Program-made: the position numbers and the translations under genes | DNA from: Catonia carolina | Taxonomy: Eukaryota > Arthropoda > Insecta > Hemiptera > Achilidae | Length of the DNA stretch: 64,000 nucleotides | Assembly: GCA_035578175.1 (NCBI GenBank) | Contig: JAQMRL010000002.1 | Span: 130,760,171-130,824,170 of the forward strand | Direction: 5' to 3' | Part shown: piece by piece, positions 1 through 12,260 of the stretch | Position numbering within the stretch: position 1 is the stretch's first letter | Layout of the letters: every line of letters begins with the position of its first letter | Notes under the pieces: generated by a model | What the model saw: only the letters and a program-made list of their open reading frames with translations | Database searches by the model: none | Told to the model about the DNA's origin: nothing

Positions 1-564
1 GCATGGTTTTTCTTGAATGGTTACATCAACAGCCAAAACTGCCGAATATGGAGCGCTCATAATCCTCACACATTTCATGAACGTCCACTACACGCTCGTA
101 AAATTGGTGTTTGGTGTGCGATCTCCCGGCGTTGTATTGTTGGGCCTTTATTTTTTGACACATCTGTAGATGGTGCGGTGTACCGCAACTTAATTGAACA
201 ATTTATAGCGTTGTTAAAATTACACGATCGAGATTGTTGGTTTCAGCAGGATAACGCAACGTGTCATACTTCTACTGAAACGCTGAATATGTTACGAGAA
301 TTTTTTGGCCATCGTGTGATATCAAAAGGATTGTGGCCACCAAGATCCCCAGATCTTACTCCTGCGGATTTTTTTCTTTCGGGGAATTTAAAGAGTAAGG
401 TTTTTAAAAACAATCCTCATACAATTGAAGAATTGAAGGCTAATATTGAAAGTGAGATTACAAACATTAATGAGCAAACACTACGAAAAGTGGCTGCAAA
501 TGTTATGAAACGTGTCCGAACTTGCATTACAAGCGGAGGAAGTCATTTTGAACATTTATTGTGA
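1..564 (+). mobile_element. mariner-family transposase, C-terminal half, open at window edge
   Basis: The frame is open from base 1 (A-W-F-F-L-N-G-Y) to TGA at 562-564. It matches the C-terminal part of an IS630/Tc1/mariner DDE transposase widespread in insects. Visible hallmarks are the second catalytic Asp in WFQQDNATCH and the third in WPPRSPDLTPADFFL, followed by the LKSKVFKNNPHTIEELK tail and a final GGSHFEHLL. I count 38 residues between these two Asp. The first catalytic Asp (normally in a DEAWF-like motif) lies just left of the window, so the N-terminal half cannot be judged. The frame has no stop or frameshift over about 187 codons, so this copy may be young. No terminal inverted repeat was identified after the stop. 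It probably sits in a 5' intron of TAT, on the same strand. The family call is confident; whether the copy is functional is unknown. Confidence 0.85.
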
Positions 565-2292
565 AGTTTTAAGGGTAATCTGAATGTTATAAAGGTAATA
601 ATTTCGTAGGTACCGTATAATTTGTAATTACTTAATGTAATAAATTAGCGTTCTCAAACTTCGAAGTCGTCCTTTTTGAAACACCGTTATACTAGGACTG
701 AGAAGGAGGTGTGTACGCGTGCGTGAGTATGTTTGTCTCTGCATGAGTATTGTGTAAGGCAGGGAGTGGGAGAAATGAACAAGTGTGCAAACTTCAGAGA
801 ATTTGGATTTGATAGTGGAATACAGAAAACGGAAAACACCCAATGACGGTTAATTGAGGACTTCTGTACATTTTATTTTAATAACCGAGGTACAGATCAA
901 CATTTCCCATAATGAGAGGTTCGGAAGATCGAGAGTTTACTGTAGACCTAACGACGTTATTAGGCCTACAGATAAAAGTTGCATTTATAGGTAAGTTACT
1001 CTAAACATAATTATTGATCCTTTACCGTCATATTTTTGAAAGCAACTTATGTATTTTGTACGTATTTCATTTGCATAATTAAAAACAAACACAATATGCA
1101 ACTGAGTGATGCAAAACACATAAATTACATAGGCCTAATAGGCTATGAATTAGGCTTAGGCTATGAAGTTGTTTTTGTAGGCCTTCATTGCAGTGGTACA
1201 TAGAATATCATTTAAATAATTATATCATTTAAATACTAACTTTTAGATAAAATACCAGTTTATGCTTCCATTAATTTCACACTTGTGATGTAAACAGGAC
1301 TTCTTTCTCTTTTCTTCCCTAGATTAGGTATTTTCCATTCTTTACAGATGTTTAGTTTTAATTAGTTATTGTTTACTTATTCCAAAAAGGTCAATTAAAA
1401 ATATATTTTTTTTTGATATTATTGTTACTGGGACAAAAAAAACAGGAGAAAGTAATTACCCAAAAATTGATCCACTTCAAATTTTATTAAATTTTTATAG
1501 TTTAAAATTTTAAGATCTCCAAATGCAAGAAATTTGGTTTTTTGGTGATATATTTTGCGCCAAAGTTCTTCATGTAAAGTTATGAGGACTTCCATGTTAT
1601 ACTTTCCTTTTAGTGGGTCTGTGTGTGAATTTAGTTACTGGTAGAATATAACTGAATTTTTTACATGTTCCAAATAATCACCAAAATTGTGACAGTCCTA
1701 CTATGACCACTCAAATTTCTACAAGAATTTTTTTTAAAAATGTAGGCCTATCCCTAAATGTTTTATTCTGATTTTTTTGAATTTATTTCTGAATTTTGCC
1801 TGTTTTTTAAAAATTTCCATTTTTCTATAAATTGGATTGCTTTTTGTTTTAAGTATTCACATGATTTTGTGCTTGAAATATCAAAAACTTTTGGTAATTC
1901 TGTATATTCTACACAAAATTATAAGTGAAATTTTTTATCATAATTATAACGCAAAAACATGTAAATAAAACTTTAAAATATCGATTTTTGTAACTAAATA
2001 TACTTGAAAATCTTTCTTTTAATTTGAAATTCAAATTATTAAAACATTACACAATATTAATTTATTGGAAAACAAATCAATACCCATCGTAATATGTTTT
2101 ACAAATTTTCAGCATTAATAGCAAAGAAACGTTTAACAATTGACTTTTAAATGTCTTCTGAAATATTTTATGACTAATACATTGGACAAGAATAATAGTG
2201 ACAGAATCAATGAAACTCCACTCAATAACCACCCTGTTTTGTAATGATGATAGACCTTTCCTTTGAAAGGGTGATTATGCTTATCCCCCGCC
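565..2292. other. no gene seen; AT-rich TAT intron or upstream sequence
   Basis: I see no coding exon here. The N-terminal TAT exon that should precede 2945 was looked for in all + frames and not found. Short runs of an AGGCCTA-type word recur near 940-970 and 1130-1190. Confidence 0.5.
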
Positions 2293-2628
2293 TACAGTTC
2301 AGCCGTTCTTAGTTTGCTCCGACTGTCAACAAACCAAAGCCAGCTACTACAGGGTGCACGCTAGGGTCCGCGACTTTATGGATGTCGTATTCCTATTAAG
2401 TTATTTATGTTTTACATTATAAGTACTTAAAACATCAGTCATGATATGATGTAGGCCTAATAATTTCATTTAGAAAAATACTTTTAAAAGTATTTTGCAT
2501 TTAAATACTTTTGAAAGTATTTTGTTGTTACTTTTTAATCAGCGTGTACTCATTTTGATATAATGCGCATGCTCAGTGACGTCATTATTTGTTTACATTA
2601 GGAGCAAACTAAGAAAGGCTGGACTATA
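2293..2628. mobile_element. MITE with TA-flanked terminal inverted repeats
   Basis: The left end TACAGTTCAGCC (2293) and the right end GGCTGGACTATA (to 2628) form imperfect inverted repeats of about 25 bp, sharing the stretch TTCTTAGTTTGCTCC. The TA at each end fits a Tc1/mariner-type target duplication. The interior of about 336 bp has no open frame, so this is a non-autonomous element. Confidence 0.6.
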
Positions 2629-2944
2629 AAAAATAATGTTTAACTATTACCCTTGTGATGCAAGCACCATGGTGAACGCTAACCTAGGTACCACCGTATT
2701 ACAACACTGTTAATATTAACAAGACAAGGGGGATGTAATGGTTTTTAGAAGTTGGATCAACAACTTTGTTATACAAGATAACTGTGGGTTATGTAACTGG
2801 AATGATGAATTTTGACTTGTTAAAATTTACAGTTCCTAGCCAGGAACCCACACTTTCACTTTGCTATGGAGTTGGCTGGTTACAGAATTGATGAATAAAT
2901 AAAGTTATTGTATTTTTTTGTTAATTTTTATATTTTTGTTTTAG

Positions 2945-5900
2945 GTGATCCAACAATATTTGGAAACTTGAATCCATCTCATGTTGCAGTTAGAGCTATG
3001 GTTAAATCTGTAAAATCGTTAAAATATAATGGATATGCTAATTCAGTTGGTAAGACATTTTTAAAAAATAGTATAACTCTTGTAATTATAAAATGTAAAA
3101 ACCCACTAAATAGTCAATAGATGCCTCACACCTATATTGATTAAAAAAGATGTGTAGGTCTTTTTGGAAATCGTGTATCTTCTGTTACAATATTAAATCG
3201 TAAATGCATTCACGCTTTCATCAGTTTGTCATGACATTACCAAAAATTATATTGAGTAGAAATAGATAACTATGTAATCAGGTTTACCAACTTATAGATT
3301 TGATTATTTTCAAATTTTATCTGATGGTTTATAATTTATACCTAAATTTGTATTTATAAATACAGTATAGAATTTTTCCAACTGAGCCATTTTTATAATT
3401 GCAAAGGTACTTCCAAAATTTCTACATTTTTAATTAAATTAGGCTAGTTATAGATTTTTTAATTTGGTGAAAGTCATCTATTGTGCATTTAATGGATTTT
3501 TATATTATATAATTCGAAACAATACACAGGAAAATGTTTAACTAAAGTCATGTGATATATAATTGCTTGTACTGAACGGAATACTATAGTTGAATGCTGT
3601 ACTTGGGGGTGGTTTGGTGTATCTTAATTTAAGTATGGAGACTTTGACTCTTTTGTGTGGCAGTGAAACTTGGGTTCTTACAGGAGGAAGGAAATAAAAA
3701 TTGGAAGCTGCTGAGAAATGTTTTCTATGGAGGGGCTGACCCTCCGTAACCCCTTGGTTGTATAGGGAGGACATAATTCCAAATTGAATATGAGGCATAT
3801 GGGACAATATGAGTGAAAGAGGTAATAATTTATTAGCTCAATAAATGGCTGGAGGATCTTCAAAGAATGAAGGAAGATGAAATTCCAAGACAGGTTCCAG
3901 AATACTGAAGGAGGAAGAAGCTTGTAAAGATATCTATAGCAGCCGCGTCAGCTCGTGATCCGTGTGAGGAATTTCTGTTACGGCATGCAATGAAAGATTA
4001 TACTATTCATAAAAAAACATTTATCATAATGTTCTTGTCATTATGAAGTAACCTTTTGTTTTATTATTTCAATTTATTCTATAATATAGTAACTCTTTTA
4101 CTTTTCTTTCATTGTATTTATTAATATTTAGTAATTATTTACAGTTTGAGTCAGGCAGTCGTTAGGAATTAAAATATGTACGTAGCATAGAAAATAAGGA
4201 AATTAAAAAATATATATTTCATAACATTAATTTATAGGAGGTAAAAAAAATCATAATCCATTTGGATTATGATTTTTTTACTGAGGTAAAAAAATCGAAT
4301 GGTTAAGCCAATTCCGAGTCCTTTACGCGATTCATCACAGTTTTTTATAACTGATGCAATAATTTGTCGCACTTCCGAATGAATTACCGCTTTATTTTTC
4401 CGGGAAGACATGTTAAAATAAAACAAAAGATATGAAAAATACACGTTGAAATTTACCTAACACAAAACTAATAACTTTTGGCACGTTAACACACTTTAAA
4501 TTTCAAAATAAAAATCACTTTAGTGATCAAAAATCATGAATAATGATTAACACATCCGAGACGCATTAGCACAAATGTACAACTGTATATTGTGACACGT
4601 GTATCCGTTGTGAAAAGCCATAACATGTAGGCCTATAATAAATAAATACATAGACATAATAATAATATTTACATGATGACTAAATGTTTTTGTACTGCAC
4701 GATAAGACAAATATATTACTCACATTCTATTACGCCACCCGTCCCACTACCCCAGGCGACAGAGATCATGAGCTGGCACGCGTATAGTACAATATTGGCT
4801 AGTTCGCCATCAGATCAGGCTAGTTAGCTTATGTTGTGAAAGCAAGAAGAAACTAGTTGAAAGAATGGTTTCCTTTAAAATTTTATTGAATTTATACAGA
4901 TTAAATATAATTTTGATAAAATACTTAAACTGAAAAATAACAATTAAGATTACATTACTCCAAATTCGTATTATGTTGCATTACTTGAATACTAATACTT
5001 ATTCTAATGGTAAGACTAATACATATTATTTTGACATAAAAGTTGTTTGATTTATTGAACCATACAAGCTATTATATTTTTAATTATTGAAAAATTTAAA
5101 ATAATTTATATTAAATACATTTAGCTTGAACATTATTAATTTATTTATTTTGAATCATACTCTTAATTGGTTTTTCTAAGAGTTTTTTTTTAATATTTAG
5201 GTTCTGAAGAAGCCAGAGAAGCCATAGCGAGTTACTCTTCTACAAATAACTTAAAATACACTGCTAAGGTTAGTAATGCTGATTTTTCTTAAAACCTGTT
5301 AAATTATTTTACTTAAAATTGAATGCTGTATTTGACATCAAAATCATAAAAATGAACTTCTTTTTCTTGAATTATTATAAACCATATATGAATTGAAAAT
5401 AGAGGGTTAAATGAGATCTAAAAGTGACAATCACATTCATTATTAAGAGCAACTATAGTAGCCTACCTACTAAAATTGATTAAGTATGGGAATGTAAAAG
5501 GATCCCATCCAATTTTTGGCTTAATGATATAGTTGGGAAACTATGCATATGCCAGCTAATTATTTTATTTAGTAGTTCTAATCCATTGGTCTTTTCTATG
5601 TAGGACCATTTTAGAGTCTGTTAAGTAACTCCGTTAACGCATTGAGGATTTTTGAAAGAAAGATTTTGAGAAGAATTCATGGTCCAATATATGACGAAGG
5701 CGAATGGAGAATAAGAGCCAATGCAGAAATCAACACCATTTTACAAGGAAAAGATATAGTACGGTATATAAAGTCTAGACGAATCAGCTGGCTGGGACAT
5801 GTGCACAGGATGGAACAGGACAGGATGCAGAGACAGATGCTTGTTGGGAGAATGGAGGGAACGAGGAGGAGGGGTCGCCCTAGAACACGCTGGCTGCAGG

Positions 5901-8900
5901 ATGTGGAAAAGGATCTGACGAGCTTGGGGGTGGGGAACTGGAGGAGACGGGCAGGTCAGAGGGATGAATGGAGGCGCATTGTTGAGGAGGCCAAGGTCCA
6001 CATGGGGCTGTAGCGCTTCGTAAGTAAGTAAGTAAGTAAGTAACTCCAAACATTTCTAGAAGCTTGTTTTGCAGCTCACATGCACAGATTTTTCGCTGTA
6101 GGTTCTTTTCCTTTCATTCATCCATCTGGTGGATTCATCCATCTGTTGTTCTTCATGGAAACTCTTGAAGTCAGAATCAGTAGTCTGAATCTTTCTCACT
6201 TCATTCCAGTTTTCTCAATGACCTTTCTTACTGTTTTAAACCATGTATCTAAACCATCGGTCCATTGTTTAATTTTTTTAAATGTTTTTTGTCTTACCTA
6301 CATCACCATTCTCTTCCTTGTATGCAGGAAGGTAAGTTACTTGGTAGAAAGTATAAAATGCTGTAGGGAGCAGTGGTCAATAGTATTTTAGTCTATAATG
6401 GAAGTTTGGAAAAAAAAAGGGAAAGACTGGGCAGTTACCCAGAAGTGACCAATGACCTTGGCTGGACCAGCAGAAGCGTACTAAATGGGCTAGAGGCCAA
6501 AAGAAAAAGAAGAGAGAATAAATTTTATATTTAACTTAACCTATATACTCTTTGTAATTATAATGTTTGCAATACCACAAAATAATCTTGGGAAGAAAAT
6601 TTTCATTAAAGTATCCTCATAACCTTTAAGGTCTTTTTATAGATTACTAAATTGGTCATTTGTGAAATGATATGTAAAATATCGCTGGTAATATAATATT
6701 GTTTTATGTATTTGTGTAATCCTTAGTGTTTGTCCAAGAGGTTTTTGTTCATCTTCTTCTTTTACTTTCTGTTAAAGGATATAATAATGACAAGTGGATG
6801 TTCAGGTGCACTGGAGAGTTGTATCACTTGTCTTGCCAATCCGGGCCAAAATATATTGGTACCTCGACCTGGGTTCTCCATTTACAGAACAATTGCCGAA
6901 AGCATTGGTGTGAATGTAAAATATTATAATTTGGTGGTGAGTTTATGACTTTAATTCTATTTCAGTTGTAAGTTTAATGGTTAAAAAGAATAGATGGAGT
7001 AAATGTAGAACATGGTGAAACTTTGCCCCAGCATTAGAAATCGGATGGTAACCGATTTGATGTTTGACAAGTGGGACTTGTCCAATGTGCTGTGCCAATC
7101 CAGTAGTTGTGCTGATAGTTAATTATTTCTATATTTTTATTATTTATTGGTTTACCACTAGATGTGCAGTTCATTGTAAACTAACTAAAGTATATAAGAG
7201 TGTTAATAAGCACACAAATTACAAATCAAAAAAGATTGCAGATAAAATTATGCAATAAAAAAGATAACTTAACTTACTAGTAATTTATTTGAATTTGTGT
7301 AAAATGAAGCTAATGAGGGGTTGATTGTGTCAACTAAAATACTAGAAAAAGTAGCTGTTGCTGGGGGTGTTTTCTGAAGTAAGTTTCAACAAATTTTGAA
7401 AGAAAGTAAAATCAGAAAGGTGTAGATCAGGCTTTTCTACACTTCAAAAAGAGGGGCGTAAAATGAACAAAAATTCTGTTATAGACATTTGTAAGAGTTT
7501 ATGTTTTTTTATTAACAGTACTTAGTATTATACCACAATATTTCTTTTATATGAGCATGAATTTCTGAAAAAATATTTAAGGGTAATTAAAAACAAAAAC
7601 AAACATCTGTTAATCAATCGATGCAATTATACCTATATTAATGACTGGTTATTAAGAAAAATAATAATAATTATTAAGTTTAATTTCTTGTTTTACAGCC
7701 TCAAAATGGTTGGGAAGTTGATTTATATCATTTGGAAGAATTAATAGACAATGACACTGTTGCAATTGTCATTAATAACCCATCAAATCCTTGTGGATCA
7801 GTTTACAGTGCACACCATTTAAATGAGATTCTCAGTATAGCAAGCGCTAATTATCTACCCATAATATCTGATGAAGTTTATGAATACATGGTAAGTCTTT
7901 TTTACATAAGCTACAAATTATATGTATAAGAAATTATTTAATAAGAAGTAGTGTTAAAATAATAATACATTTAACCTTTCGGCGGGCGCATCTACTTCTG
8001 TTACACGAGCGGGCGCGCGTTGTACTTTTTACAACATCTCTTAAATTACGTTTTACTGTGGTAATTATTATGTTTTTATTAAGTGTAATTTTATTTATTT
8101 AATTGATAGAACTAATACATATCAGCTTAAAACCATTTAAATTTAGTTTTATATTTGATTTTATATGTTTTTAAAACTGTATGTTTAATTTTACTTTAGA
8201 AAAGGAAAAAATCTGGTGTGAAACACTCACACAACTTTCTCTTGCCAATGCAAATGATTAATAATAAACCTAACATTATTAATAAAACATTAGAAATAAA
8301 CAAAAACTAACCTCAAAAACATAACCTTATTTTAATCATGAGTGAATGACGCAAAATGACAATCGAACTCAGTTTGGCTTAAAAATACGGAAAATCACGC
8401 TTTCACGCTAAACTAGGCTCTGTAGAGAAAAATGCTCTAAACAAAAGTTGTAGATCTTTTAATTTTCTATAACTTTTATTATATACACTTTTGTCGTAAA
8501 ATGCATACTAAGACCGAAATGTTAAAAAAATCGATTTTTCTCACGTTTTCGTGAGAAAAAAAACAGAAAATCGCAAATTACCGCTAAACTAAGCGTTATA
8601 CAAAAAAATGTTTGAAACAAGTTGTAGGTTTTTAAATTCTCTACAACTTTTATTATATAAGTTTTTGCGCTAAAATTTATATTAAAGCCGTAATCTTAAA
8701 AAAACAACGTTTTTACGTGAAAACAGCCTCACCGAGAATTTCAGCAAACATGGCGCCTACCCTATCTTGTAGAGAATAAAAAATTGAGTAAAATAGGCGA
8801 TTTTAAAAAAAATCGTAGGACCAGTTTTTGAGAAAATCGCAAAAAACTGAAAAATTATACGAATAAACTACTACTTCCGGTTAACCGATTTTGATGAAAA

Positions 8901-11900
8901 TGTTCGTGTCGCGTCCGGTAGTGGTATGTAACTTAAGTTTCAAGTTTCAAGTTCGTACGATGTTCCGTTCTTGAGATATTCTGTTCACACACACACACAC
9001 ACACACACAGACACACACACACACACAGACCAATCGCTAAAAACATGTTTTTTGGGTTCAGGGGGTCTGAAAACGTATAGATCCGGTGAAAACTCGATTT
9101 CGAAAAATCGACATGAAAACAATACTTTCCTTCCTATATATTCATATAGGCAAGAGAAAGTAAAAACCACACGGAAAACTAAACTACAATTTTTCAGAGG
9201 ATGATTAAAAATATTTAATGATTACACATAAAAATAACTGCCAAATACAAAATCTTATCTCTAAATTATATAATATAAATTGTTTTTACATTGTTACTAT
9301 TTATTTGTGTTCTTACTGTTCACCATTTTCCCCACTACACTTCGAACAAACTACTTGCTTCTTTCCCTGCTGCTTGCATATAAAACGGGAACACATATCA
9401 CACTTGATAGAAGCAGAAGAATTCTTTTGTCTTCCACAAAGCCAGCACGTTCCTCTTTTCTTAGCAGGAGGTTCAGTTGAAGTCGTAGCTTCTTCTTCAC
9501 GTCCTTGGCGGTAGCGCTCCAAGTACAAATAAATATCCTTAGGCAGAGTCTTTATAAGAGCTCTAGCTGTTAGATGTGGTTTCATTAGATCCATGGCAAG
9601 ATTTTTCTGAAAACCTTGTTCTTGAAGTATTTTCAGGGTAATTGAAAGAAAGGATAACTCTAGCATTTATGATAACTAGAATTGCTAGAGGCCAACGTCT
9701 GGTAACACGAGACACAGAATAAGCTGCACACATCTTATTACACGTATCCACCGCACCATTGGTCATGTTGTAGTCAATGATAATATCTGGTCCTTCCCAA
9801 GTATAAACTATTCATCACCAGTTATACAACCACTATCTTGATCACATTATTCACCTTCAATTTCACTGTCATCCGAATGATCATCTTGTTCGATGGTTTC
9901 ATCACTTACGTCATCGACACTTTCAATAAAATCGTTATTATCAGAAAAGTCACCATCGTCATCTTCATCTAACAACTCTTGAAGAACACGAGGAATATCA
10001 ATTATCCATGACATGTTGGCTAAAACGCTTCAAACATTATAAATATAAAAAAAATCAACAAGTATGTCACTTGACAAAGAGTAACACGAGCAGGCGCGCG
10101 TTGTAAAAAGTACAACAAGTTTGAACAGCTCTGACTAAATAGCTTCTGAAAACTAAACCATGACACAGGAGACATTGACCTCTGGGTAAATGGTGGAAGA
10201 CAAGGGTATGAAGGCATACATATGGCAGTCGGTATTCCCACTTTTTCGGGTAGTGACTGGCATTCAAAAAAACATCGCTGTTGTACTTTTTACAACAGCG
10301 CGCCCGCCGAAAGGTTAATTGAAATACGTTTAACAAAATTAAGGGCCGCCACCATGGTATAGTGTTTAGTTATCCTACAAAGAGCAAGTTTCTGAGTTCA
10401 ATATCTAGACAGGGCCTGGAAATTATTACAAGATAAAACCTACTATTCCGGTTTTATAACCCACAATAGTTGCTAATGACCAAGCTCTAAATAAACTGTG
10501 ACTCAATAAACAAAAAATAATAATAATAATAAAACAGTTAGGAAAACAATGGCAAATTTTTTTAAAGCTGTAGTTTTACTGATCTGACAAAGTTTTTGTT
10601 CTATCTTGACCTTCCAATTGTTATGTTTGAACATTTCCTTTTATTTTACACAGGGTAGATGTCCTTCTTCTCCATTACCCAAAATTAATGATAAACAGTT
10701 TATTAAAATATACTTTTTTCTTAAAAGACAGTAACAATTTGTTTATAATTTGATATGATAGTCACAGTGCATTTTTAAAATATTCATTGAACAGGGCAAA
10801 TCATTGAAGTCTAAATAGGTTATTTTTTACATGATTTCAAAATACACTTAATGTTACTATTAAAAATTATTTATAATATTACAGGTATTTGAAGGAGAGA
10901 CATTTATTCCATTAGCATCGCTTTCAGAAGATGTACCAGTTCTCACTTGCAGTGCTTTGACTAAACGGTGAGTTTAATATTTTATGATGTCCTTCTATTT
11001 CTGAATATACCAATGTTAACTAACTAATAATTTTGAGAAATTTTATCCTTATGACAAAATATTATTCTGAATAGTACAGAGCAGAAAGGACAAACATTTT
11101 TTTGTTTTATTTTGTATTTCATACTGTTAACTATTTGTTAATTATTTAACTAAATACCTTCTTTACTGTTTCAGTCATTTGTTACCAGGTTGGAGAGTTG
11201 GTTGGATAAAAATTCATGATCCACTGGATATATTTCGAAAAGAGGTATGTTCAATAAAAAAATCTGGTGTGAAACACTCACACAACTTTCTCTTGCCAAT
11301 GTAAATAATTAACAATAAACCTAACATTAGTATTAAAACATTAGAAATGAACAAAAACTAACCTCAAAAACATAACCTTATTTTAATCATGAGTGAATGA
11401 CGCAAAATGACAATCGAGCTCAGTTTGGCTTAAAAATACGGAAAATCACGCTTTCACGCTAAACTAGGCTCTGTAGAGAAAAATGCTCTAAACAAAAGTT
11501 GTAGATCTTTTAATTTTCTATAAATTTAATTATATACACTTTTGTCGTAAAATGCATACTAAGACCGAAATGTTAAAAAAATTGATTTTTCTCACGTTTT
11601 CGTGAGAAAAAAAACAGAAAATCGCAAATTACCGCTAAACTAAGCGTTATACAAAAAAATGTTTGAAACAGAAGTTGTAGGTTTTTAAATTCTCTACAAC
11701 TTTTATTATATAAGTTTTTGCGCTAAAATTTATATTAAAGCTGTAATCTTAAAAAAAACAACGTTTTTACGTGAAAACAGCCTCACCGAGAATTTCAGCA
11801 AACATGGCGCCTACCCTATCTTGTAGAGAATAAAAAATTGAGTAAAATAGGCGATTTTAAAAAAAATCGTAGGACCAGTTTTTGAGAAAATCGCAAAAAA

Positions 11901-12030
11901 CTGAAAAATTATACGAATAAACTACTACTTCCGGTTGACCGATTTTGATGAAAATGTTCGTGTCGCGTCCGGTAGTGGTATGTAACTTAAGTTTCAAGTT
12001 CGTACGATGTTCCGTTCTTGAGATATTCTG

Positions 12031-12067
<37 letters not shown>

Positions 12068-12228
12068 CAATCGCTAAAAACATGTTTTTTGGGTTCAGGG
12101 GGTCTGAAAACGTATAGATCCGGTGAAAACTCGATTTCGAAAAATCGACATGAAAACAATACTTTCCTTCCTATATATTCATATAGGCAAGAGAAAGTAA
12201 AAATCAGATAAACAGCAATAAGAATACA

Positions 12229-12260
<32 letters not shown>

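Noticed and set aside
5741..6049. 102-codon proline-rich frame on the - strand
   Set aside because: Reverse strand of the RTE-type LINE coding region at 5633-6036.
9313..9666. Cys-rich 117-codon frame as a host zinc-finger gene
   Set aside because: It is the C-terminal Cys-rich finger of the piggyBac transposase, on the same strand as the other piggyBac pieces and inside TTAA-bounded ends.
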